From Pelecanus crispus (lineage: Eukaryota; Chordata; Aves; Pelecaniformes; Pelecanidae): DNA of 64,000 nucleotides. Within the stretch, counting starts at the first letter, position 1. The number at the start of each line of letters is the position of its first letter. The stretch covers positions 8,084,542 to 8,148,541 of the forward strand of contig NC_134661.1 in assembly GCF_030463565.1 (NCBI RefSeq), written 5' to 3'. Shown here in pieces: positions 13,167 through 24,500 of the stretch. The position numbers and the translations under genes are program-made. A model generated the notes under the pieces. It did no database searches. It was not told where the DNA came from and saw nothing but the letters and a program-made list of their open reading frames with translations.

Positions 13167-14390
13167 CGCACATACAGCTATTTTTTACGGTAGCTGTAGT
13201 TCTTAAGGTAAGTTAAAGTTATTTCAGTTGTTACTTATCTGGGGAATGACGGTCATGATAAATGGCTGGTGTAATTTCTTCCCTTAGTAGATGGATATAA
13301 AGTGAAGATATTACATGGGCCTCTCACTGAATTCATAAATTTTTAGATTGGGAACATTGAGTTAGATATTGCAGCATTTAACTTGACAAGAAGATAGAGA
13401 GTTGTTTTCTGATCTCGTTGGTGCCACGAAGTGAAACTCGCTTGACGAACTTTATGTCGGCAGCTTTTTGTTGGGGCGTAGTTTAGATAGGAGCAGCAAA
13501 TAATGCAAGAGGGAAAGATTGCTTTGGGGGTTTCTTGCCTTTCCTGCCACGTAAATGAGCTGTGAATTAAGCTGCGGGCTCTAGCGGGCGCAGCAGGCGG
13601 GTTGATCCCTGAGGACGGGCCCTCGGAGCAGGGTGTGCGTGCCGGTGTGCCCGCCTCGGAGCGGACGCAGTAGGCGCGGGCTGCGGTAACGCATGCAAAG
13701 CGGTCCTGGGGCAAGGTGTGTGCTGGCACGGCCGGGCCTTGGGGATGCCTTGTTATAGAAAGCAAATAGCAAAAGGTTATTTGCCTATCTTTCCGAGCAA
13801 TATCTTTTTTAGCGAGGAGAAGGATAATGATGTTCGGTTTAAAGCGCAAGTCGTGCAAAGCGATGAGCCTTCCTTAGCTGTCTGTTGGCTGACCGATGCG
13901 GGTAGGAGCAGAAGGGCATCCGGAAACCAAAATGACTCGGCGTGGAGCTGCAGAGCAGCGTCTTAAGCAATGCCAGCGGTGGTGATGGGAGCGAAGCCCT
14001 TCCCTGAGTCCTGGGCTGGCTCCGTGCTCTCCAGGCTGGCTCCGTTCCGTTTGCCAAGGTACGGGTGGCCGCGGTCAGCGCAGAGCCGAGCGGACCCATC
14101 CAGCCTCTTCCGCGCTATTACTGTTCACGTTCTTACGACTTAGAGCCTGGGCCAGGCGGTACCGGTGTGAGGTCCGTGAGGTTTGCTGATGCGTGCTTTT
14201 TCTGCCCGAAATGAAGTTTTATGTAGCGTGATGTTAATTGGGTGTTGCCCTTCAAAATACATCGTGTGATCCTTTTAGTTTGCGAGACGGATGAGAGGGG
14301 GGCGACTCAGCTGAAATGCAGAACCGACACTTGTGGCTCCCCGACTGCATCTACAGCGCCTATGCTTTCATTCGCAAGAGGGAAGGAAAA

Positions 14391-14422
14391 TTTGGCTTTG
14401 GATTTTGCCAGCTATAAAGAAA
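14391..14422. repeat. 32-nt dispersed repeat, copy 1
   Basis: The core GATTTTGCCAGCTATAAAGA is shared exactly with 15123-15142. Over 32 bases the two copies differ at two positions. The flanks are unrelated, so this is not the edge of a large duplication. It is not part of any CR1 or LTR sequence I recognise. Confidence 0.9.
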
Positions 14423-15112
14423 ATATTTTGATGTGAGCTCATGAGTCATCAGAGATAAAAGGGAAGAAGCCTGAGCACGAGTGCTGCATGCGGTTTCCCA
14501 AGTAGCAGGGGAAGAAGCTGAGTCTGGAATACGGCGCGGCGGGCTGAGGTCCGAGGAGCGGCTCGGTCGGTTCTGCAACGCGGCTGCCGCAGGCCTGGGG
14601 AGATGCGCTGCCCACGCACTTCCCGTTTCTCTTCCCAGCAAGCGGGGCCGCGGCATCTGCAGCGGACTGCCACCGCGCCGCCGGCATCGACGCTGAGCAC
14701 CTCTCAGTCGCGGCCCGGTACAGGCTCCTTCCCTGCGCAAAGGCACAATAAAAACGTGTTCTCTGGAAGGGCTGGGTGACCCCCTGCGCTCCCCGCTTCG
14801 TCCGTACGGGTGCTGTGTCCGGCACACGCAGCCCCTAAGCTCTGCCCTGGCGATCCGTCGGCAGGGGAACCGAACGGGCTTTGCGGTCGGACGGGCTCAG
14901 CGCCCAAGGCCCTCGGCCCGAATGATCCCGCCGGGCTTGCGCCCCGTTCGGCATTCGTGCCCCTCCAGAGGTGGGTGCTCCTCTGGGGATGCTCTTCCAC
15001 TGTGGCCTTTTTTTTTTTTTTAATTTTATTCTATTTTTCCCCCCTCCAGGAGGTGGGTGTCTCTTGAACCCCGAAAGGTTAACCTGCAAGAAGTTTTTAA
15101 ATGTGTAAAGTT

Positions 15113-15144
15113 TTTGGCTTCAGATTTTGCCAGCTATAAAGAAA
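15113..15144. repeat. 32-nt dispersed repeat, copy 2
   Basis: The same-strand partner of 14391-14422, offset by 722 bp and matching at 30 of 32 bases. It includes GCTATAAA, which resembles a TATA element, but no transcript evidence is visible. Confidence 0.9.
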
Positions 15145-17364
15145 GTTGGCGTGTTTTCCGGCGCTCCCTAAGCGAGCGCCTATCTAAACTCAAGTAAAAC
15201 TTGGTATTTTTATCCAAATTGGCTGGAGACTGGATCTTATCGCACAGACTGGCAAACGACTTGGCATAATCTTGAATCGGAATTTATGATACCCGGAGGG
15301 AGGAGCCCGTGAGGTGCTGCGGGGGTTGGTGTTAAAACTGGCTCGTTAATAAAGGTTCTGGAAAGAAAAGGGAAGCGCGGGGAGCAGCTCGTTAACCCGC
15401 TGCGAGTTGTTGGGGAGGTGCCGCGGGAGAGCAGCGGAGTGGCACGGTGCGCTAGGATGACTTAAAAACGAGGAAGAAAATTACATTACCTGGATGTATT
15501 TTAATGACTCCAGCTAGGGAATATTGACCGACGCGCTTCTGAGAGAGACCGGGAAAGGGTTCTGGGCAGGCAGGTGGAGAGGCTGGATCGCATGAGAAGT
15601 CTCTTCCAATTGTAGTTCTCGGCGTACTAGTTTTTAAACGGTGCTAAGGTAGCGTTCATCCTTCATTGGTTGGATAGCCATTCAGAAAAGATAATTTTTT
15701 CATTTTTCCTGTCCCTCTGGGTGGTTGCCATCAGAAAAATAAGCACCGTGTCTCCTGAGGCAGGCGCAGGGCTCTTAGAATAAATAAAATAAACGCCTGC
15801 CAGTCTGAGGCAGTTCGGTAGAGGAGGAAAAAAAGGAGAGGCTATCGCATGCAAACCAGATAGCGTGCATCTGCGAACGTATCCCTTAAAGGTTATATCC
15901 AACACAAGCAGAAAAGCAAACGCGTCCGCACCCGTGCACGCGTGCGTAACGCCGTTTGTTTTCTTCAGTACAGAACTCTGAACGTTAATTTGAAACCGTA
16001 TCGGCGTGCTGGTTATGCGGTGACGTGCAAGTGAATACAATACTGTGGTCTTGTAGGGACCGTTTGTTCAGTATAATTGCAGCTTTAAACGAATTCGGTG
16101 GCCAGAAAGCTGTAAAACATCTGCAGGCAAGAGCATGCTTTTAATATCCATCTTCTTTAAGTGCCACCGAGTGACATCTAAGACTAACTGGGCAGAGGTG
16201 GGTGCCAGGTAGAACAGAGAGCGGGGAGTCTCACTTGCTGATTTGTATTCGAGATGTAAATCTTAAATTAGTTTGAGATTTTTAAAATGGATTTTTAAAT
16301 GCCAGGCACATAAGAGGCGGAATTGATATTAATATTAATAGGCTTAAAAAGATATTTAGTGAAATATTTGTAGAATTGAATTTTCTTCTTAATCAAGTCG
16401 GAAAAGTACCGGCCGACTGCGGGGCTCAGAGACCTCAGTCGCGCGGTCCGTCCGATGCGCCTCGATGCGCTGAGCATCGACACGGATGACGGAATTCTCC
16501 CTCGGTTTTGCTAGGGCGGCCTGTGCTCCGTAGGCCTATTCGTGTTCTTGCACCTCACATGCCATCGATTTGTCAGCAGCGTTAAAACCCCTGTCGAGGC
16601 GCAGGCGCCGTGTTGACCCCGCTGGTTTTGGGGCAGGAGCTTTTGGTTTTGGCGATCCCTGCCCAAAATTCGGAGCGACGCGCCGACCCGGGTGGCCGAG
16701 GCTGGATGCGCGGGCAAGGCCAAGTCCTGCGCTCGCCAGTGGTTCGCCGCTTCACGGGGTGCGGAGCGATTAGCGCAGCTTAGCCCGGGTAAAGCGGGGG
16801 GCTTGCTTCTGCAGAGCGTGCAGTCCCGGGGCGGGGAGCATTCCTCCCAGCAAACACGGGCTCAGAAGAAGCGAGAGTGCTATCCTGCAGATATAAATGA
16901 AACGAGGACAGTTGCAGGAGGAGGAGGAGATGGGAGAAACTGAAATATTAATGAAGATATAAAGCACTGCACCTACACCGAGAGCAGCACGATGTTCTTG
17001 CTCATCTATTCACGTTGAGCGAGCTGGAGCTTTAAATTTTAAAGCCTGGGTGGAGAAGAGGGGCAAGGTTAGGCAGCTCATTAGAGCGCTGTGGTTGCGC
17101 TCCCACCTTAATAGCTCTAAGGGGAAAGAAGCCTTCGGTCCCGGGGATTTGGCGATGGCCGTGCCTGGTAAGCGTCAGTCTGCTGTCCCCCGAGCACGGC
17201 TGCTCCGATGCGGCTCGGCCTGGGAGGAAGCCGGGGCTCGTGGATGGGATGTGTCTGCTGCCGAAAGCCTGCCCGTGCCGGGGACGGTGGGAGCGAGGGC
17301 AGGACGCCCCGGAACGGAACAGGCGATACTCGTCGGGCCTTGAAAATCTCAGGGAGGCGAAGTA

Positions 17365-17661
17365 GCTAGCGATAGGACAAGAGGGAATGGGCTCGAGCTC
17401 CGCCAGGGGAGGTTTAGGTTGGATATTAGGAAAAATTTCTTTACGGAAAGGGTGGTCAAGCATTGGAACAGGCTGCCCAGAGAGGTGGGGGAGTCCCCAT
17501 CCCTGGAAGTGTTCAAAAAACGGGCAGAGGTGGCACTTGGGGACATGGTTGAGTCTGGTCTACCCTTGATTGGTTTAGTGTGGGCTTGGTAGTGTAGGTT
17601 AATGGTTGGACTGGATGATCTTAAAGGGCTTTTCCAACCTCAACGATTCGATGATTGTATG
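17365..17661 (+). repeat. CR1 LINE 3' end, single tail
   Basis: A 5'-truncated CR1 fragment with the same body as the copy at 6331. It starts at GCTAGCGATAGGACAAG, passes the conserved AACAGGCTGCCCAGAGAGGT block and ends at GATTCGATGATTGTATG. It has a single tail unit. Short open frames across it are remnants of the CR1 coding end and shadow frames, not host genes. Confidence 0.95.
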
Positions 17662-19471
17662 TTGTTGGGCAAGTGGGTGCACGGCATCTGCCCCGGTGGC
17701 GTGGTGCTCCGTGGGCTGGCGAGGCAAACCTCGCCGATTAAGGTCTTCTGCAACGCATGCTTTGGGGTAGCTGCCCCGCTGGGGTCTGCAAAGCGTCGAG
17801 CGCGGGGCTGCGGCGAGCTCCTGCGCTGGCAACGCGCCGCGGGTGAGCTGCTCCGCGGCGCCGGCGCGGGCCCTCGGCGCGAGGGGGACACGCTGGCGCT
17901 TGCCTCCCAGCTAGCTGCTGCAGGTACCTTTCAGCTCTGCTTTCTGTCCGTCCTCCTCTTTTCAGCAAGGAGTTTGCCTCCACCTACAGGAAGCAGAAAG
18001 CAAGAAAAAAACCCCCATCATCGCACAACAGCGTCTGTTAGTCCTCATCTTTCAGAGAAGGTCTGTAAACATCTCATCAGTCTCCACTGCTGCGCAAAGC
18101 CCTCAGTCGTGCTCCTGAAAGGTGCCGTGGCAGTCTGAAGACTTCTTACCCATGACACGGGTTTTAATTCACCTTTCCTCGTAACCCAAGCCTCAAAAAG
18201 AAAACGCGCCAAAGTTGACAAGCCAGTAATTGAATTTTGGTTGGCGTTAGCGAGGCTTCTGCTGGGGTTCATGGTTGAAAGACAAAGCAGACATTTCCGA
18301 GGAGAACAGTAATGGTGCTGGAAGGTTTTGGGAAATAGCAGCTGTGGGGAAAGCAGAGTGTTGAGCGTGGTCCGGCTGGAGCAGTCGGTAGGCGAGCGGC
18401 ACGGGAGCTGGCTCGATCTGCCCGCACGTGCACGGGAAGCAAGGACCGGGGTCGATTATTCACCTCTGCCGCACTGGACAGGCTGGGAGGGGGCTCCAGA
18501 GGAGCAAAAGTGCTAGAAATCCCTTTTCACGCAGAAAGGATCACAGAAGGGGCACGCGGGACCTTTCCTGTCTGCCCCGGAGCTGGCACGGAGGAGCCGG
18601 ACTCGGGGAAGGTGGCGGTGCCCGCGGTGAGGCCTGGGTTGGGTTAAGCCACGCTGTTTGAGTCACCTTCCATATTTACGGTTCCGTTTCCCTTTTCCCT
18701 GCATGCGAATGCAGAAGGAAAAGAAACAAAAGCGCAGACGACTCCTACGCAGCTTCTCTGCAGCAAACCTTTCCGTTCCCGTTTCATTCCCGAAATTGTG
18801 AGCAGCTCCGCTCGGTTTCCACCCACCTCCAGCGCCCTGGTTGAACGGCCGCTCCCATTTGGGTTCACATAAGCTGTTCTGATGTGAATGTCGGGATAGT
18901 TTTTCCATAGAAGAGATTTCTTTTTGGGTTGTCCCTGTACAGAGGACTTGTAGGGCGTAGCGCACCAAAGTGCTTGGCCATGCTCAAATGTCGGCGTCGC
19001 AGTTGCATGCAAATCAGCAGGACAACAGCCAGCGGAGTAGCCTGGGCAAAAGCTTTTAGTTAGGATATTGTGGACAGGTCTTTGGTCCTGCTGTGCCAGG
19101 TCTTTGGACCAGCGTTCTCCAGGTGCTCGGAGCCAGGACAAGGAGGGGTCCGGCAGCGGGGAGAGGGTGCCCGCCATAGCCTGGTTGAGCCTCGCCAGCG
19201 GCACGCTCGTGCCGAAGGAGCGCACGGCGTCTCGGGCTTCGCAGTCCATTTGCTCCGGCTGTCGGTCCAAAAGTCACGCCATCGGTCCGGTGTCGCGCTG
19301 CTGGAATTACGTTTTTGTGCGTCGGGCGGATGGTGCAGTGTTTGAGTGATGTCTGGGCGAAAGAAATTCCAGCCTCCACGTTTTATATACAGGATACCTG
19401 ACAGTAAAGCTGTGTGATGACCTTTATCTTTATGAGCTGTGAGAATTAAGGAGTTCTGTATTTTAGTTTAA

Positions 19472-20269
19472 TTAAGCAATAAGGCATAACAGATGGTGCT
19501 TTTCTGGGTGATTATTGAATGTCTCTGGTTTGACTGAGAAGAGCAGTAACACCGCGGTCATAAGCGTATTGTAACTTTTGAGGTATTTGAGATCTCTGAG
19601 AACATGAGTCTGTAGCGAGATATATGTCAGCCCGGCGTCTGCACCTCTTCGCTTTCTGCAGCGTTTCGTGAAGCGGGTGCCAATGTTTTCGGTCCCGCTT
19701 GGCCCAGGTGCTTGGGTCACGCTGGACAAACTGCTGCCTCGTACGGCTTCGCTGCCCGTACGTGAGCGCGGAGTCGTCTGCCTCCCCTTCACGTTCACCC
19801 GCGATGTTTGAGTATGAAGTTCTGTGGGGGCGGGTCTTTGATGCGTTCTCATAAAATTGACAAATAAATTACCGCAGAATTTCCAAAATGATACAGATGC
19901 AAAAAAGCCCCAGCTCCCAGTATTTGGAAACATCTTGCCGCAGGGATTACCAGCCTGACGAGATCGCTTTGCTGCCAGCACGGCGAGGAGAGGCTGAGAA
20001 GCGCAACGGCTGGGAAACCCAAACTGGTAACTCGGAATTTTTGCAGCCAGCTCCTGTCTTTGCGGGTCAGGTACACCCAGAGCTTCAAAGATTGTATTAT
20101 TCCAGTATTTGCATACATAAACGCGGTCGGACGTTAAAGATGCGTTGTAATAAGCTGGTGTGCAGGCACTCGGACTCAGAAAACCAAGAGGAGCCAAATT
20201 TGTGGCGGGTTGATTTGCCGTTTGATTCCCCCCCATGACTACATGAGAACTTTGCACAAAATTTTCCAT
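19472..20269 (-). other. 265-codon antisense open frame, unrecognised
   Basis: This is the longest open frame in the window, on the strand opposite CADM1. The first ATG has a favourable context (A at -3, G at +4). An ATTAAA-like signal sits directly at the stop codon. I recognise no domain, signal peptide, repeat or catalytic motif in the product, and it has no visible splice or promoter structure. It may be a chance frame. It is listed because a rough estimate at a uniform stop rate of 3/64 predicts well under one frame this long in a 64-kb window. Local base composition could weaken that estimate. Confidence 0.12.
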
Positions 20270-21418
20270 GCTGGGTGTTTCTCTGCATGCTTGCAGCTAC
20301 CATATTTATTCCAGAGGACGTTAAAAAGCAGTGGAAGCAAGGAAGAGCGTGCAATTAAACTGAGCAAATCTGGCCAGGCTGTGGCTCGCGGAGCAGAGTG
20401 CCAGGCGGTGAACTCGAGTCGTGGTTCCCCGTGGTGCCGTGCCGTAACCTTCCCCCTCTCTCACCCCCAGTGCCCTCTGAGATGTGGATTGCTTGCAACC
20501 TGGCACTGAACTTGCACTTGCCTGGTATTTTAGATCGCTGACTAATATGCCTCAATTTTTCTCATTAATGGAGTCTTCGAAAGGATCAGAATGAAATAGA
20601 TTCACTTACTGGCTGTAAAGTTGTTATAAGGATGATCGATGAGAAGTTTTTAACACAGCTGTAGTCTTTTTGGAGAAAATCACCCATTTGTATCAATCTC
20701 ATGCTCTTGTGAGGAGATCCGGGATCGTACCTTAAATCGTGAGCTTTGAAAATCAACAGTTGTGCAAGAAAGCCTCAAATTCAGGTGTCGAAGGGCCTTT
20801 GTCCCTTCTTGACCTTTCCGCTCGCTTAATGAGCCATTTCCTCGTTACCCCTTGTCGCGGGGCGGTCGCCTGAAGCGGGTCGCGGTGTCCCACGTCGGGG
20901 CTCCGGTCCCCCGGCGCGCACGGGGAGCGCTCCCCACCTCCGCCACCCGACCCGGAGCTGCCGTTTTGGGTGCGCCATTTCGGAACCGTGCAACGCAATT
21001 AAAGCAAATTCTTGGTTGTAGATGAGTTGGCTTTGTGCCATTTTCGGAGACAATGTCCCACTTAAATAGCCTGGATTGGGCTGAGAAGAGTAATTGCTGC
21101 TGTGAAATAATTTTGCAATTACCGCTGTAATTAAGGGCAGTTTGTTAATGAAAGTGCTTGGTGAATAATGACTGCAGGGCACTCCATCCTGCGGCTTCGC
21201 ACCAGACGATGGGTTCGGGTGGTGGAGATGGTTGGGGACGTGGTGACACAGCTGTCGCGCTCGCAGGATGGATGCAGATGCCCGGCGCTGCTCGTGATGA
21301 AGTGCCATCATTAGCCTTCTGCCCTATGGGAACTGGTCAGACAAGGAAAAATAAACTTAAAATACGATGGCAAATGCTGTTGCTTATGGCTGCCGAAGGC
21401 CCCTTTTTTTCCCGAGCG

Positions 21419-21577
21419 TGTTAGTTTGATATGCAGATGCCCTTAGCCAGCTGATTCCTTGTTCAGCTGTGAACCTCTGAATCCATTTTTCAGGAACATG
21501 AGCTTATTCAGGCTATGTTTTTGTAGCTTTGCTTGTTTTGAGCTTGCTTTTTCACATCATGTTTTCCTTTTAGAACA
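21419..21577. other. CpG-free AT-rich block
   Basis: A 159-bp stretch without CpG, bounded by CGAGCG at its left edge and by the next CpG at 21578. It has complex sequence and no recognised repeat. It could be a conserved element or ordinary methylated, decayed intron. Confidence 0.25.
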
Positions 21578-24500
21578 CGAACCATTACAAGTTTTTCCTT
21601 TGTATAGGTTAAAAAACCAAAACGTTAGAAAATGTTGACGTATTTGCATGTTTTGGCGCAGGCATAACTGCTGGCTGTGAAGAATGTTTGTAGGTAAGAG
21701 GTCTTGAAAATATTTTTGTGTGTTCAGGGGTAAGAGGTAAACTAACCCAGCATTTTAAAGCGCTGGACGGAGGCAGCTGGTGGTGGATGCGTTGTCCGTG
21801 GACTGAGGATCAGCAAGGGCTTACCGAAGCCAAGACGGCAATGGTGCCAACACGGGCATTATTAGGCAAGTCGTTTTCAGGAGCCTCGGGTGGTTTTTTT
21901 GTGTGACCCAATACCGTGTTATTTATTACTGTCTGCTCTCTGTGGTGCTCAGGAGCAGATTTTCCAGAATGAGAGATGGGTCAGGGGGGTCCCACTGTCC
22001 CTAAGAAGGGGTTGGCTTTCCCAAGAACTCCAGGCACCAGGTCGCTCTTCTGATGTTCCGGTGCCAGGTTGGGAACAAGAAAGCCAAATTCCCAATTCTT
22101 CATGGACAGCTGTTAAAGTGCTTCTACCCAGGAGGTCAGGACCGTTGCCTTTTACTGGTGGGAGCAAGGGTGAGGGGACCTGGGGGAGAGATGGACAGGT
22201 TTCGGATTTGCAGAAGAGCAAAGCCGAAGAGGCGGCTGCTTGGCTCAGCGGCTGAGGTCCTAGGTGCCAATTAAAAACCTAACCGCATGCGTGCAGCGTG
22301 CCATTTCGTGTCTGGCTACAGCCTAGGAGGAAAAGTGGTGCTTTTTCCGATTCCTTTACTCCACAGTAATCCGGGCGGGAGAGGGCTTCCACGTTCAAAG
22401 GAGTCCTTTTGCAGAGCAAGGAAATGGTTTTGTTGGTGTCTCATCTGGGAGATCGAGGAGGGGAATGGAGTGACTAGGCAGCGTTTGAACGCTAGGCTCG
22501 GTATTTAAAGTCGCTCAGCACTGAAGGATTTTTTTTTTTTTTTTACCAACTGCATCACTATGTAGCAGTGCCTTTTGTTTTAATTGGATTTGCAAACATT
22601 CTGAAAAGGCATGATTTACAAGGCCTGCTTAAATATGCACAGCAAGGTCTTTGGAACTGCTGAGGTGTTCGTTTGACCATCAGCGTGAAATAATTCAGGC
22701 CCTGTACGTTCACTCTGCTCACACAGAGCTCCATGAAGCGTGCGGAGAGAGGGAGAAGCGCGCGGGGGGGGGCTCTGGGGGTGCATTTCTGCCGCTGCCA
22801 TTTCGGAGCTGCCGTGGTTCGTGCCGTCTTGCGTGGAAATGCCGGTGTGGATACGAGGAAGCGGCCCGTCTGCCTTGTATGCGGGGCTTGTCGAAGGTTT
22901 TGTAGCTCTCCATAATGAAGATGGATCAGGTTCATTCCCGTTGCCAGTTGCTCTATCAAAATAGTCCTAATTACCGCAGTCGCACGTGTTGCACGCTACC
23001 GTCGTCTTCCTTAAAGCTTAAAAGCATGTTTTGTACCGTGTACAAAAGATAAAATTGAGGCAACTTTTCCCGTTCTATTTTTGGAAAAGTCGTTAGTAAA
23101 GGAGAAGGAAATTGATTTTGGTGTCAGAAAGGACGTTTCTGACAGGAGCATACTTTGAAATGATTCAAGGCATCTGTTTCTGTTGCAGACACCCAACGCT
23201 GCTAAGAGCCGTACCTAAATTAAACTGTTTAAGATGTCAGCTCTGGGTATGAATGCAATTTACATCCCGGTAGCATGGTTGGAATTTTTATCATTTAATG
23301 AACTTTCTCGCTCAATTTACGAACAAAGTCTCTCCCACGGCAACTATTTTTGTAGCGCGCGTAGGTCTTCAGGTGCGGTTTCGGTGCTCGTCGTTGCAGC
23401 GGATGGGGCAGGGTTTGAAGGCACGGGCAGGCTTGTGGGAGCTTCGGCTGGGCTGGCTTAACGACGGCTGGCACTGGGTCATCGATTTTGGTCGCCTTTC
23501 TGTTATAATCTCGGTTGTCACGCAGTTAAGCCTTGGGGAAAAGCCTTCCGCCTTTGTGAAGGTGGTCTCCGCTGTCCTCCGCGCTCTGCTGAGGGTCTGA
23601 AGAAAGCTCGCCGTTTCAAGGTGAATGTTAAATTAATATGAAAGACTTCCAGAGCTCCACAATTAAAAGGTCTTTTACTTTCCCCACTTCAGAACAGATC
23701 TGATGGTTTATTGCTGGAGCCTTGGCTCGGAGCCTGGCTGACCTTGGATCCGTGCCTTTTAAGTATCAGCAGGGTTTCTTGTGCGCTGTTGTGGCCTTTT
23801 GTGCGAAGAACAAGCCGCTATTGTGGCTAGGGGCTTTGCAAAAGAATTCACGATACTCGGTGGATGTTGGGGAAGGCGGGGATACTTGATTTTCCCTTTC
23901 ACGTGCATCTCGCAGTTGGCGCTTATTGTGCCAGCGAGGTATGTGTGAATGTAGATACCTTTTCTATTTAGATACTTATCTTTTTAAGCTCTCCTAAACG
24001 GCTCTAGGCAGATGAGGAGTCCAAGAAAGTGCAGGCTACCATTGCCTCGTACAAGCCTGGAAATTCGGCGTCTGGTTGCTGCGGCGCCCTTTGCGTTTCC
24101 AGCTCTGACACCCTTCGGCAAACGGGCCAGAAACGGCGATAAAGCTGATCCGATCCCCTTGAAATCAGCCTTCCGTGTTCCTGCTCCGCATGCTTGAGTT
24201 CCAGCCTGGGCTGTTAAAGCAAAGCGTTCGGTGTGTGTTGAAAAATCCCAGCATATAATCTTAAAATGGGGCGTTAAGCACGCTTCTGCTGGTTTTGGCG
24301 CATTAGGAGGATTGCAGTAATGCGGTTTAAGGTATTCCTTGGCCCAAAGTAAATTTTCACTCAACTCGAGTCATCTGCTTGAAGGGGAGAATAAATATTA
24401 GACCGCTAACATAAGGAGCGTATTTAAGAGGTCACGGGCGACATGTCATTATCATTTGTATTAGTTTATATTGGCTGAAGGGATGAAAGGGGAAACAAGA

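Larger units (their letters stand above)
6742..17364. other. CADM1 intron 1, unique stretch
   Basis: No supported exon was found. Notable contents, listed separately where useful, are a segment open on both strands (7580-8244), a CpG-poor AT-rich block (8137-8456), a T21 run (11195-11215), a CpG-free block (12862-13166), two copies of a 32-nt motif (14391 and 15113), and CpG-rich patches near 14490-14960 and 16560-16820. A short segment at about 15560-15618 faintly resembles a CR1 tail but is too degraded to call. Confidence 0.6.

Noticed and set aside
15560..15618. Possible degraded CR1 tail
   Set aside because: Only loose similarity (GGCTGGATC...CTCTTCCAATTG) and no ATTCTATG terminus.
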